From Oceanicola granulosus HTCC2516 (GTDB lineage Bacteria > Pseudomonadota > Alphaproteobacteria > Rhodobacterales > Rhodobacteraceae), in the NCBI RefSeq assembly GCF_000153305.1, contig NZ_CH724107.1:2201117-2265116 (forward strand): DNA of 64,000 nt. Reading direction: 5' to 3'. Of the stretch, positions 32,551-40,242 are shown in pieces; the stretch's first letter is position 1; every line of letters begins with the position of its first letter. Under the pieces are notes generated by a model. It had not been told where the DNA came from. It did no database searches and saw nothing but the letters and a program-made list of their open reading frames with translations. A program made the translations under genes and the position numbers.

Positions 32551-33891
32551 TCAGCCTCCCACAGATGGAGCGGCCAGCGCCGCGTGGATGTCCTCGGCCG
32601 CGTCGCGACCCTGCCGCACCGCCCAGACGGTGAGGTTCTTGCCCGGCGCGACGCAATCGCCGCCGGCCCAGACCCCGGCGAGCGAGGTGCGGCCGGTGTC
32701 GTCGTCGGCGCCGAGCACCTTGCCTTCGAGCGCCACCTCGGCGGGGGCGGAGGGGAGCCACTGGCCGATGGCGAGCAGCACCTGGTCGGCGGGGATGCGG
32801 AAGGTGTCGCCCAGCGCCACGAGCCGGCCGTCCTCGACAACCGTGCGCTCGCACTCCAGCTCGCGCGCCGCGCCCTTGCCATGCGTTTTCACCGGCGCGG
32901 CGTTGTAGACGATGCGCACGCCGCGCGCCGCGGCGAGATCCTGCTCCCAGTCCGAGGCCGGCATCGCGGCGCGGTCGCGGCGGTAGAGGATGGTGGCGCT
33001 GTCGGCGCCCAGCGCCTTGGCCTGCACCGCGGCGTCGATGGCCGTCATGCCGCCGCCGATGACCACCACGTGCCGCCCGACGGGCAACGCGGAGAGGTCG
33101 TCGCTCTGGCGCAGCGCGGCGATGAAGTCGATCGCCGCCGTCACGCCCTCGTCGCCCAGCTCCGGCAGCCCGAAGGCGCCGGGCAGGCCGATCCCGAGGA
33201 ACACCACGTCGTGGCTGGCGCGCAGCTCGGCGAGCTTGCTGTCGTTGACGGTCACGCCCGTGTGGATCTCTATGCCGCCGACGCCGAGCAGCCAGTCGAC
33301 CTCGGCCTGCGCGAACTCGTCGACGGTCTTGTAGGCGGCGATGCCGTACTCGTTGAGCCCGCCGGGCTTGTCGCGCATCTCGTAGACGTCGACCTTGTGG
33401 CCCTGCATCGCCAGCCGGTGCGCGCAAGCGAGCCCCGCCGGCCCGGCGCCGACCACCGCGACGCGCTTGCCGGTGTCGGCGGCGCGCACGAACGGGTGGC
33501 CCTGCCGGGTCATCACGCTGTCGGTGGCGTAGCGCTGCAGCCGGCCGATCTCGACCGGCTTGCCCTCGGCGACCTCGCGCACGCACACTTCCTCGCACAG
33601 CTCCTCCGTCGGGCAGACGCGGGCGCACATGCCGCCGAAGATGTTCTGCTCGAAGATCGTCACCCCGGCCGCCTCGGGCTGGCCGGTGGCGATCTGGCGG
33701 ATGAACAGCGGGATGTCGATCGAGGTCGGACAGGCCGTGACGCAGGGCGCGTCGTGGCAGAAGTAGCAGCGGTCTGCGGCGACGTGCGCCTCGTGCTTGT
33801 CGAACGGCGCGTGCAGGTCGGAGAAGTTGCGCCCGATCTCCTCGGGCGGCAGGCGTCCGGCGGCAATGCCGGGGGTGAACGGACTGGTCAT
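32551..33891 (-). CDS. preT: NAD-dependent dihydropyrimidine dehydrogenase subunit PreT
   Basis: A 446-aa FAD and iron-sulfur subunit that takes electrons from NAD(P)H and passes them to PreA. The N-terminal Cys motifs C-Y-F-C-H-D-A-P-C-V-T-A-C-P and C-A-R-V-C-P hold 4Fe-4S clusters, as in the glutamate-synthase small-subunit family. FAD (V-V-G-A-G-P-A-G-L-A, about residues 145-154) and NAD(P)H (V-V-I-G-G-G-M-T-A-I-D-A-A) Rossmann loops follow. It is the first gene of the preT-preA operon and has a RutR-like dyad 44-61 bp upstream. Confidence 0.94.
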   Translation of the reverse strand: MTSPFTPGIAAGRLPPEEIGRNFSDLHAPFDKHEAHVAADRCYFCHDAPCVTACPTSIDIPLFIRQIATGQPEAAGVTIFEQNIFGGMCARVCPTEELCEEVCVREVAEGKPVEIGRLQRYATDSVMTRQGHPFVRAADTGKRVAVVGAGPAGLACAHRLAMQGHKVDVYEMRDKPGGLNEYGIAAYKTVDEFAQAEVDWLLGVGGIEIHTGVTVNDSKLAELRASHDVVFLGIGLPGAFGLPELGDEGVTAAIDFIAALRQSDDLSALPVGRHVVVIGGGMTAIDAAVQAKALGADSATILYRRDRAAMPASDWEQDLAAARGVRIVYNAAPVKTHGKGAARELECERTVVEDGRLVALGDTFRIPADQVLLAIGQWLPSAPAEVALEGKVLGADDDTGRTSLAGVWAGGDCVAPGKNLTVWAVRQGRDAAEDIHAALAAPSVGG

Positions 33892-33934
33892 GGCGCTCCC
33901 TGTTCTTTTTCAGAAAGCCTGCCACAGGTCGGAA

Positions 33935-33952
33935 TTTTATCAAACGGTAAAA
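33935..33952. promoter_or_regulatory. RutR-like operator upstream of preT
   Basis: TTTTATCAAACGGTAAAA matches the pydC-rutR site at 14 of 18 positions (TTT-A-CAA-CGGT-AAA shared). It lies at a similar distance (44 bp) from the preT ATG. It is an imperfect dyad in a locally AT-rich gap. A common RutR-type repressor is inferred. Confidence 0.6.
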
Positions 33953-34037
33953 TTCGTGGCGCCCGATCTTCCCGCTTCCGAGGCTTCATCTGGCCAAAAA
34001 TATGCAGATTCCACCGCCGAACGCCCCCGAGAACGGC

Positions 34038-34068
34038 AAGGGCCGCCGGGTGCGCCCCGACGGCCCTT
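34038..34068 (-). terminator. Terminator hairpin of the GH4-halogenase operon
   Basis: AAGGGCCG (34038-34045) pairs with CGGCCCTT (34061-34068) around a 15-nt loop. It lies 24 bp beyond the stop of the last gene of the leftward sugar operon. Confidence 0.6.
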
Positions 34069-34091
34069 CCGGTCACGCGGTCCGCTCGGCG

Positions 34092-35588
34092 TCAGCTCAT
34101 GACCTTCGTGCCGAGCCCGTGACCGCTGTCCTTCGTGGCCTCCTGGGCCTTCTTGTTCTCGCGCAGCTCCTCCACCGAGCGGACGCCCAGCCGGGCGGCG
34201 CCGGCCCAGTCGCGGGTCTGGACCTTGGGGGTCTTCAGCCGCTCGCGGGCCGCGGGGATGGCGTCGGCGTATTGCGGCAGCCATTGTTCCTGCGCGACCA
34301 GCATCTCGTCGACCATCTGCCAGACCTCGTCGGGGGTGCAGATAGCGCCGACCAGCGGGTCGTGCAGCACCGCCTGCTTGAGCAGCTCGACGTCGCCGGT
34401 GAGCGCCGCCTCGACGGCCATGCGCTGGACGTTGACGCTGGCGTTGCACGTCGCCTGGCAGGCCGGCGGCAGGGTGATCCCCTCGACCATGTTGATGCCG
34501 AAGCGGTCGACGAAGCCGGGGCTCTCGACGATGCAATCCTCGGGCAGGTTGGGGATGATCCCGCCGTTCCTCACGTTGAAGTGGCCGCGGTAGACCCGGC
34601 CGGTCTCCAGCGCCTCGAGGATCCAGGAGGCGTGCTCGTCGGTGCGCTCGTGCGCGTCGAGCGACTTGCCGGCCTCGTCGAGGAACTTGGGGAAGTCCTC
34701 CTCGAACCAGTTCCGGTTCTCGGTGCAGTAGCGCAGGTAGCCGCCGGTCTCGCCGTTGATCCAGACGTCGAGGTTGATCCAGTTGGTGATCTCCTCGGGC
34801 CGCTTGCGGTACCAGGGCAGGTATTCCGACAGGTGGCCGTTGCTCTCGGTCGAATAGAAGCCGAAGCGCTTGAGCACGTCGATGCGCACCTTCTCCTGCT
34901 CGGAGTAGACGGGGTGCCGCTCGAACGCCTCGGTGAGCTCCTCGCGGCCGATCTTGCGGCCGTTGTGGCGGATGTCGAGGTACCAGGTCTGGTGGTTGAT
35001 CCCCGAGCAGACGATGTCGACCTCCTCGAACGGCACGCCGAGGGCGCGGGCGATCTGGCGGTGGCCGTTGGGCACGCCGTGGCAGAGGCCGACGGTGTTG
35101 ACCCCGGCGCCGAGCGCCGCCCAGGTCATCATCACCATCGGGTTTGCGTAGTTCAGCAGCAGCGCGCCGGGCTCGGCCACCTCGTTGATGTCGCGGCAGA
35201 ACTCGAGCATCGCCGAGATGCCGCGCTGGCCGTACATGATGCCGCCGGCGCAGATGGTGTCGCCGACGCACTGGTCGACGCCGTACTTGAGCGGGATCGA
35301 GATGTCTGTCTCGAAGGCCTCGAGCCCGCCAATGCGCACGCAGTTCATGATGTAGCGCGCACCCGTGAGCGCCGCGCGGCGGTCGGTGGTGGCGGTGACG
35401 CGGGTCTTGAGGCCGTTCACCGAGACGATGCGCTCGATGATCTGGCGGATCATGTCGAGGTTGTGCTCGTTGATGTCGGTGAGCGCGATCTCGATCTCCT
35501 CGAACTCGCGCACCTTCAGCAGGTCGGAACACAGTTTCTTGGTAAAGCCGACGCTGCCGGCGCCGATGATGCAGATCTTGAAGCTCAT
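34092..35588 (-). CDS. GH4-family glycosidase, variant CHGV motif
   Basis: A 498-aa NAD- and Mn-dependent glycosidase of family GH4 (oxidation-elimination-addition mechanism), cytosolic. Rossmann start: C-I-I-G-A-G-S-V-G-F (residues 6-15). The active-site tetrad motif reads C-H-G-V (169-172), with C194 and H199 in C-S-G-I-N-H. This differs from CHSV of alpha-galactosidases, so substrate is uncertain: perhaps a uronide or another alpha- or beta-glycoside. It is the last gene of the operon, with its ATG overlapping the halogenase-family stop. It is about 45 residues longer than its paralogue at 37069-38430, mainly at the C-terminus. Confidence 0.88.
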   Translation of the reverse strand: MSFKICIIGAGSVGFTKKLCSDLLKVREFEEIEIALTDINEHNLDMIRQIIERIVSVNGLKTRVTATTDRRAALTGARYIMNCVRIGGLEAFETDISIPLKYGVDQCVGDTICAGGIMYGQRGISAMLEFCRDINEVAEPGALLLNYANPMVMMTWAALGAGVNTVGLCHGVPNGHRQIARALGVPFEEVDIVCSGINHQTWYLDIRHNGRKIGREELTEAFERHPVYSEQEKVRIDVLKRFGFYSTESNGHLSEYLPWYRKRPEEITNWINLDVWINGETGGYLRYCTENRNWFEEDFPKFLDEAGKSLDAHERTDEHASWILEALETGRVYRGHFNVRNGGIIPNLPEDCIVESPGFVDRFGINMVEGITLPPACQATCNASVNVQRMAVEAALTGDVELLKQAVLHDPLVGAICTPDEVWQMVDEMLVAQEQWLPQYADAIPAARERLKTPKVQTRDWAGAARLGVRSVEELRENKKAQEATKDSGHGLGTKVMS

Positions 35589-37072
35589 GCGGGGATCTCT
35601 TCTCTCAGGGACGACAGCCAGGCGCGGTGCGGGCGGCATCGGCCGGCGGCACGGCGGTGGTCCTTCGTCAGTTGCTCGTGGGTCTTGCGCAGTCGCGCGC
35701 GACGGTGGGGATGGTCGGCCAGCGCAGCTCGGGCGCTGGCGCGGTCGAGGAGTCCGAGGCCGTCGAGGACGGGGGTGTAGAGCTGTTCCTGCACGTGCGG
35801 CAGGTCCAGCGGCACCGGCGCGAAGTCGCGCCGCTCGGGCAGGCGGTGCCGCCAGAGGTCGAGCCGGGCGCGGACCTCGGGCGGATGGCTGGCGGCGACG
35901 TCGCGCCAGAAGGCGGTGTCGCGCCGCTCGCTGACGTAATGCAGGCGGATGAAGTCGCGGAAATCGTCCACCTGCCGGGCGACGGCGGCGTTGTAGCGAG
36001 CTGCGCCGTCGGGCGCGGCGAGCAGCGAGTCGAGCCACATCAGCTGCACGATGGTGCCGTGGATCGACGTCGCCTCGAGCGGTTCGAGGAACGACGAGGC
36101 GAGGCCGATGGCGACGCAATTGCCGATCCACGCCTCGCGCAGCCGGCCGGCGTCGATGCGGATGTCGTTCCGTGGCTCGATCGCCCGGCCCAGCGCCGCC
36201 TCGATCTCGGCCTGGGCAGCGTCGGGCGTGGTGTGGGCGTCGGAATAGACGTAGCCGCAGCCGTAGCGCTCGGTGGTCGGGATCTTCCACATCCACCCCG
36301 CCCCTTGCGCGTGGGCGAGGGTGAAGGGGTCGATCTCCTCGCCCTCCTGGAGGTCGATCCAGAACGGCATCGCCCGGTTCACCGGCAGCACGTCGCCGTA
36401 ACTCACCCACTCCGCCCCCATCGGCCCGATCAGGGCGCGGCGAAAGCCGGTGCAGTCGATGAACAGGTCGCCCTCGAGCCGCGCGCCCGACTCGAGCCGC
36501 AGGGCGGTGATGTCGCCGCCCTCGCCGTCGCGCTCGAGCCCGGCGACCACGTCGTCGACCACCGTGACCCCGGTGGCCTGGCGCTTGAGCCAGGCGCCGG
36601 CGCGGGCCTGGTCGAAATGGTAGGCCCAGTGGAACGGCCCCGCCGGCACCTCGCGGCCGCCGACCTCGGCCACCGGCGCGCGGCGGCGGTCCATCAACGT
36701 GCCGAACAGGTGCACCTCCGCGACCGGCCGGCCGCTGGCGACGGCGTAGAGGTCGAGCCCCGGCCCCGCCACCTGGGCGGTGTCGTCGATCGGCCCGTCG
36801 TAGCTGTGCCCGACCCGCCGCCAGTCGCGGTGGCGGATGCCGTACTTGATGGTGGCGCCGGTGGCGGCGAGGAAGGCGCGCTCGTCGAGGCCGAGATGCT
36901 GGAGCATCTGGCGGAACACCGCGGTCGTCCCCTCGCCCACCCCGATCGTCGGAATGCGCGATGATTCGACCACGGTCACCCGCAGGTCGTCGCGCCGCGC
37001 CAGGATCAGCGCGGCGAGCCAGCCGGCGGTGCCGCCGCCGACGATGACGATATGGCGCGCCGGCCCGGTCAT
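35585..37072 (-). CDS. Flavin-dependent tryptophan-halogenase-family protein
   Basis: A 495-aa FADH2-dependent halogenase-like flavoprotein. It has the FAD loop V-G-G-G-T-A-G-W-L-A (residues 11-20), the catalytic-lysine context A-T-I-K-Y-G-I-R (K76), the family fingerprint W-M-W-K-I-P (260-265) and an E333 equivalent in E-P-L-E-A-T-S-I. All residues usually required for halogenation are therefore present. The family halogenates tryptophan or free indoles using a partner flavin reductase; no reductase gene is adjacent. It is embedded between two GH4 genes with ATGA overlaps on both sides, so it is made with sugar-catabolic enzymes. The true substrate, and whether it halogenates at all, are unknown. 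Confidence 0.9.
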   Translation of the reverse strand: MTGPARHIVIVGGGTAGWLAALILARRDDLRVTVVESSRIPTIGVGEGTTAVFRQMLQHLGLDERAFLAATGATIKYGIRHRDWRRVGHSYDGPIDDTAQVAGPGLDLYAVASGRPVAEVHLFGTLMDRRRAPVAEVGGREVPAGPFHWAYHFDQARAGAWLKRQATGVTVVDDVVAGLERDGEGGDITALRLESGARLEGDLFIDCTGFRRALIGPMGAEWVSYGDVLPVNRAMPFWIDLQEGEEIDPFTLAHAQGAGWMWKIPTTERYGCGYVYSDAHTTPDAAQAEIEAALGRAIEPRNDIRIDAGRLREAWIGNCVAIGLASSFLEPLEATSIHGTIVQLMWLDSLLAAPDGAARYNAAVARQVDDFRDFIRLHYVSERRDTAFWRDVAASHPPEVRARLDLWRHRLPERRDFAPVPLDLPHVQEQLYTPVLDGLGLLDRASARAALADHPHRRARLRKTHEQLTKDHRRAAGRCRPHRAWLSSLREEIPA

Positions 37073-38430
37073 GCCGACTTGCGCTGCTCCGGCCGGGCCC
37101 AGGCGGGCAGCCACTCGCCGTGGGCACTGAGCAGCTCGGTGGTGAGGTCCCAGATCTGCTGCAGGTCGAGCTCGGCCGCGGTGTGCGGGTCGAGCATCGC
37201 GGCGTGGTAGATGTGCTCGGGGTTCTCGGTGAGCAGCGCCTGCACCGTGAGGTCCTGGACGTTCACGTTGGTGCGCATCAGCGCGATCAGCTGCGGCGGG
37301 ATGTCGGTGACCACCGAAGGCTGCAGGCCGTTGTGGTCGACCAGCGTCGGCACCTCCACCGCGCAGCCGGCGGGCAGCTGCGGGATGTAGCCCTTGTTGG
37401 GGATGTTGCCGTAGATCACCGACGGCGTGCCGGTGACCACCGAGTTGATGATCTCGGACGCGTATTCGTGGCTCGGCTTGACCTCGACGGTCTCGGCCTC
37501 CTGGTACTGCTTGGCCTGCTTGCCCCAGCGCTCGATCTGCTCGATGCAGCGGGTCGGGTACTCGTCGAGCGGGATGCCGAACTTCTCGATCAGGTCCGGG
37601 CGGTCGCGCTTGATGAAGTAGGGCACGTACTCGGCGAAGTGCTCGGAGCTCTCGGTGACGAAGTGGCCGAGCCGCATCAGCATCTCGTAGCGCACCTTGT
37701 TGGGGCAGCGGCCGGAGTGACCGTCGTGGGCCGGGAAGCGGCCCTCGAGGTAGCCCTGGCGCAGCGCCGGGTAGAGGTCCTTGAAGCTGCCGTCCGGCTG
37801 GCGGTGCTCGAAGCGGGTGTAGAACGCCATGTGGTTGATGCCGGCGCAGTGGTAGGCGATCTCGCCGACGGGGATGTCGAGGTCGCGCGCCAGCTCCTCG
37901 GCGGTGCCCTGGACTGAGTGGCACAGGCCGACCTGGCGGATCTCGGGGAACTTGGCGCCGATCGCCCAGGTGTTGATCGCCATCGGGTTGACGTATTGCA
38001 GGATCGTCGCCTTGGGCGCGACCTCCATCAGGTCCTCGCAGATCGACCACAGCACCGGCACCGTGCGCAACCCGCGCATGATGCCGCCGATGCCGAGCGT
38101 GTCGGCGATGGTCTGGCGCAGGCCGAACTTCTTGGGCACCTCGAAATCGGTGACCGTGCAGGGCTCGTAGCCGCCGACCTGGAAGCAGCAGACCACGAAG
38201 TCGGTGCCCTCGAGCGAGCGGCGCTGGTCGGTGTAGGTCTCGATCCGGGCGTGGCCGCCCAGCGACTTGGCCATCTTGCCGATGATCATCTCGCTCTCGT
38301 CGAGCCGCTTCTGGTCGATGTCCATCAGCCTGATGGTGGCGTCCTTGAGCGCGGGGCGGCTGAGGATGTCGCCGGCGAGGTTCTTGGCGAAGACGGCGCT
38401 GCCGGCGCCGATGAAGGTAATCGTGGTCAT
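37069..38430 (-). CDS. melA: GH4 alpha-galactosidase (MelA-like)
   Basis: A 453-aa cytosolic GH4 enzyme. NAD loop F-I-G-A-G-S-A-V-F (residues 6-14), signature C-H-S-V (170-173), and C195/H200 in C-A-G-I-N-H binding Mn. CHSV is the motif associated with alpha-galactosidases in this family, so hydrolysis of imported alpha-galactosides (melibiose, raffinose-type or galactosylglycerol-like compounds) is the best guess. The symbol is tentative. It is coupled by ATGA to the ABC ATPase upstream and the halogenase-family gene downstream. Confidence 0.9.
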   Translation of the reverse strand: MTTITFIGAGSAVFAKNLAGDILSRPALKDATIRLMDIDQKRLDESEMIIGKMAKSLGGHARIETYTDQRRSLEGTDFVVCCFQVGGYEPCTVTDFEVPKKFGLRQTIADTLGIGGIMRGLRTVPVLWSICEDLMEVAPKATILQYVNPMAINTWAIGAKFPEIRQVGLCHSVQGTAEELARDLDIPVGEIAYHCAGINHMAFYTRFEHRQPDGSFKDLYPALRQGYLEGRFPAHDGHSGRCPNKVRYEMLMRLGHFVTESSEHFAEYVPYFIKRDRPDLIEKFGIPLDEYPTRCIEQIERWGKQAKQYQEAETVEVKPSHEYASEIINSVVTGTPSVIYGNIPNKGYIPQLPAGCAVEVPTLVDHNGLQPSVVTDIPPQLIALMRTNVNVQDLTVQALLTENPEHIYHAAMLDPHTAAELDLQQIWDLTTELLSAHGEWLPAWARPEQRKSA

Positions 38431-40040
38431 GTGGCAATCTCGAAGGCTGCGCGGACGAGCCGCTTGGTGTAGTCGGTTTGAGGGTTCACGAGCACGTCTC
38501 CGACCGGCCCCTGTTCCACGATCTGGCCGTGCTGCATCACCATCACCCGGTGGCACAGGGCCCGCACGACCTTGAGGTCGTGCGAGATGAACAGGTAGCT
38601 GAGGCCCTTCTCGCGCTGCAGCTTGCGCAGCAGCTCGATGATCTGGGCCTGCACGGAGAGGTCGAGCGCCGAGGTCGGCTCATCCAGAAGGATGAACTCG
38701 GGCTCGAGCGCGATCGCCCGTGCGATGGCGATGCGCTGCCGCTGCCCGCCCGAGAACTCGTGCGGGAAGCGGTGGGAGATGGTGTCGGGCAGGCCGGCGT
38801 CGCGGAGCGCCTGCTTCATCCGGGCGTAGCGGTCGCGGCGGGTGCCGATGCCGTTGACGACGAGGCCCTCCTCGATGATCTGGCGCACCGACATGCGCGG
38901 GTTGAGCGAGGCGAACGGGTCCTGGAACACGATCTGCATCCGCGACCGGTAGGGCTGCATCTGCTTGCGCGTCTTGGTCTCGATCGGCTCGCCGAGGAAG
39001 CTGACCCGGCCGCCGTCCATGTGGATCAGCCGCATCAGGCTCTGGCCGAAGGTGGTCTTGCCCGAGCCGGACTCGCCGACGAGGCCGAGGGTCTCGCCGC
39101 GGCGCAGCTCGAGGTCCAGCCCGTCGACGGCGATCAGCGGCTCGTAGGTGCCGCGGAAGGCGCCGCCCTTGCGCAGCATGAACTCCACGCGCACGTCCCG
39201 GCCTTCGAGCACCGTCTCCGGCGTGCCCTCGAGCGGGTTGGCCACGCCCTGCGGGTCGGAGGCGAGCAGGCGCTTGGTGTAGGGGTGGCTGGCGTGTTCG
39301 AAGATCTGCCTGGTCGGGCCCTCCTCGCGGACCTCGCCGTGCTGCATCACGTAGACGTGGTCGGCGAACTGGCGGACCACGGTGAGGTCGTGGGTGATCA
39401 GCACCACGCCCATGCCGAACTTGTCCTTGAGGTCGTCGATCAGGTGCAGGATCTCGGCCTGCACGGTGACGTCGAGCGCGGTGGTCGGCTCGTCGGCGAT
39501 CAGCACGTCGGGCCGGTTGGCGAGCGCCATGGCGATCATCACCCGCTGCCGCTGCCCGCCCGAGAGCTGGTGCGGATACTGGTTCATCCGCGCCTCGGGG
39601 TTGGGGATGCGCACCTCGGCGAGCAGCTCGGTGGCACGCGCCCAGGCGGCCTTCCTGCCGAGCTTCTGGTGGAGCACGATGATCTCCACCAGCTGCGTGC
39701 CGATCTTGTAGACCGGGTTCAGCGACGACATCGGCTCCTGGAAGATCATGCTGATCCGGTTGCCCCTGAGCCGGCGCATCTCGGCCAGCGACAGGTGCGC
39801 CATGTCCTTGCCGTCGTAGTAGATGCGGGTCTCGTCGGCGACGGTGGCGCGCTTGGAGAGCAGCCGCATCACCGCCCGCGCGGTGACCGACTTGCCCGAG
39901 CCGGACTCGCCGACGAGCGCCGTGGTCTTGCCGCGGAACAGCTTGAACGACACGTCGCGTACCGCCTCCACCTTGCCGCCGTCGACGGCGAAGCTCACGC
40001 CGACCTTCTGGGCGTCGATGATCGGGGTCATGTCGTTCAT
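38427..40040 (-). CDS. Fused double ABC ATPase (DppD-DppF/YejF type)
   Basis: A 537-aa cytoplasmic ATPase with two complete ABC domains in one chain. Domain 1 (about residues 1-270) has G-E-S-G-S-G-K-S and L-S-G-G-Q-R-Q-R. Domain 2 (about 275-537) has G-E-S-G-S-G-K-T and F-S-G-G-Q-R-Q-R. Each has Walker B and H-loop motifs (I-A-D-E-P-T-T-A-L-D and L-L-D-E-P-T-S-A-L-D), and each ends with the Opp/Dpp C-terminal extension (H-P-Y-T-K-R-L, D-Y-T-K-R-L). It energises the adjacent permeases. The gap to the permease gene upstream carries a long palindrome, unlike other junctions in the operon. Confidence 0.93.
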   Translation of the reverse strand: MNDMTPIIDAQKVGVSFAVDGGKVEAVRDVSFKLFRGKTTALVGESGSGKSVTARAVMRLLSKRATVADETRIYYDGKDMAHLSLAEMRRLRGNRISMIFQEPMSSLNPVYKIGTQLVEIIVLHQKLGRKAAWARATELLAEVRIPNPEARMNQYPHQLSGGQRQRVMIAMALANRPDVLIADEPTTALDVTVQAEILHLIDDLKDKFGMGVVLITHDLTVVRQFADHVYVMQHGEVREEGPTRQIFEHASHPYTKRLLASDPQGVANPLEGTPETVLEGRDVRVEFMLRKGGAFRGTYEPLIAVDGLDLELRRGETLGLVGESGSGKTTFGQSLMRLIHMDGGRVSFLGEPIETKTRKQMQPYRSRMQIVFQDPFASLNPRMSVRQIIEEGLVVNGIGTRRDRYARMKQALRDAGLPDTISHRFPHEFSGGQRQRIAIARAIALEPEFILLDEPTSALDLSVQAQIIELLRKLQREKGLSYLFISHDLKVVRALCHRVMVMQHGQIVEQGPVGDVLVNPQTDYTKRLVRAAFEIAT

Positions 40041-40060
40041 GGCTGTCTTCCGTGCGAGGA

Positions 40061-40190
40061 GGGCCGCGCCCGACCCTGGGTGGGCGCTTGCCCGGCGGAT
40101 GCGGCGCGCGCGGTCGTGGCTCTGCCACGGCGTCGGGCGGCGCGGAGCGGTGAAGTGGCGCCCTCCCGGGGGGAGGGTCGGGCGCGGCCC
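40061..40190. repeat. 130-bp palindromic element (REP/MITE-like, copy 2) inside the operon
   Basis: GGGCCGCGCCCGACCCT (40061-40077) is the exact reverse complement of 40174-40190. The centre holds another perfect hairpin, CGTGGC-TCT-GCCACG (40115-40129). The transcript could fold into one long stem-loop. It lies in the only long gap of the operon, between the ATPase and the second permease, and its right arm resembles that of the element at 10609-10734. Non-coding. Confidence 0.7.
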
Positions 40191-40242
40191 GGCGTGCCGC
40201 CGGGCAGTGAGGCTCGAATGGCGTACATGCTCTCCACCCTCC

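Noticed and set aside
37069-40040. Possible frameshift or gene split in the GH4-ATPase region
   Set aside because: The 4-nt overlaps look like frame changes at first, but each gene has a complete family N- and C-terminus, so they are normal translational couplings.
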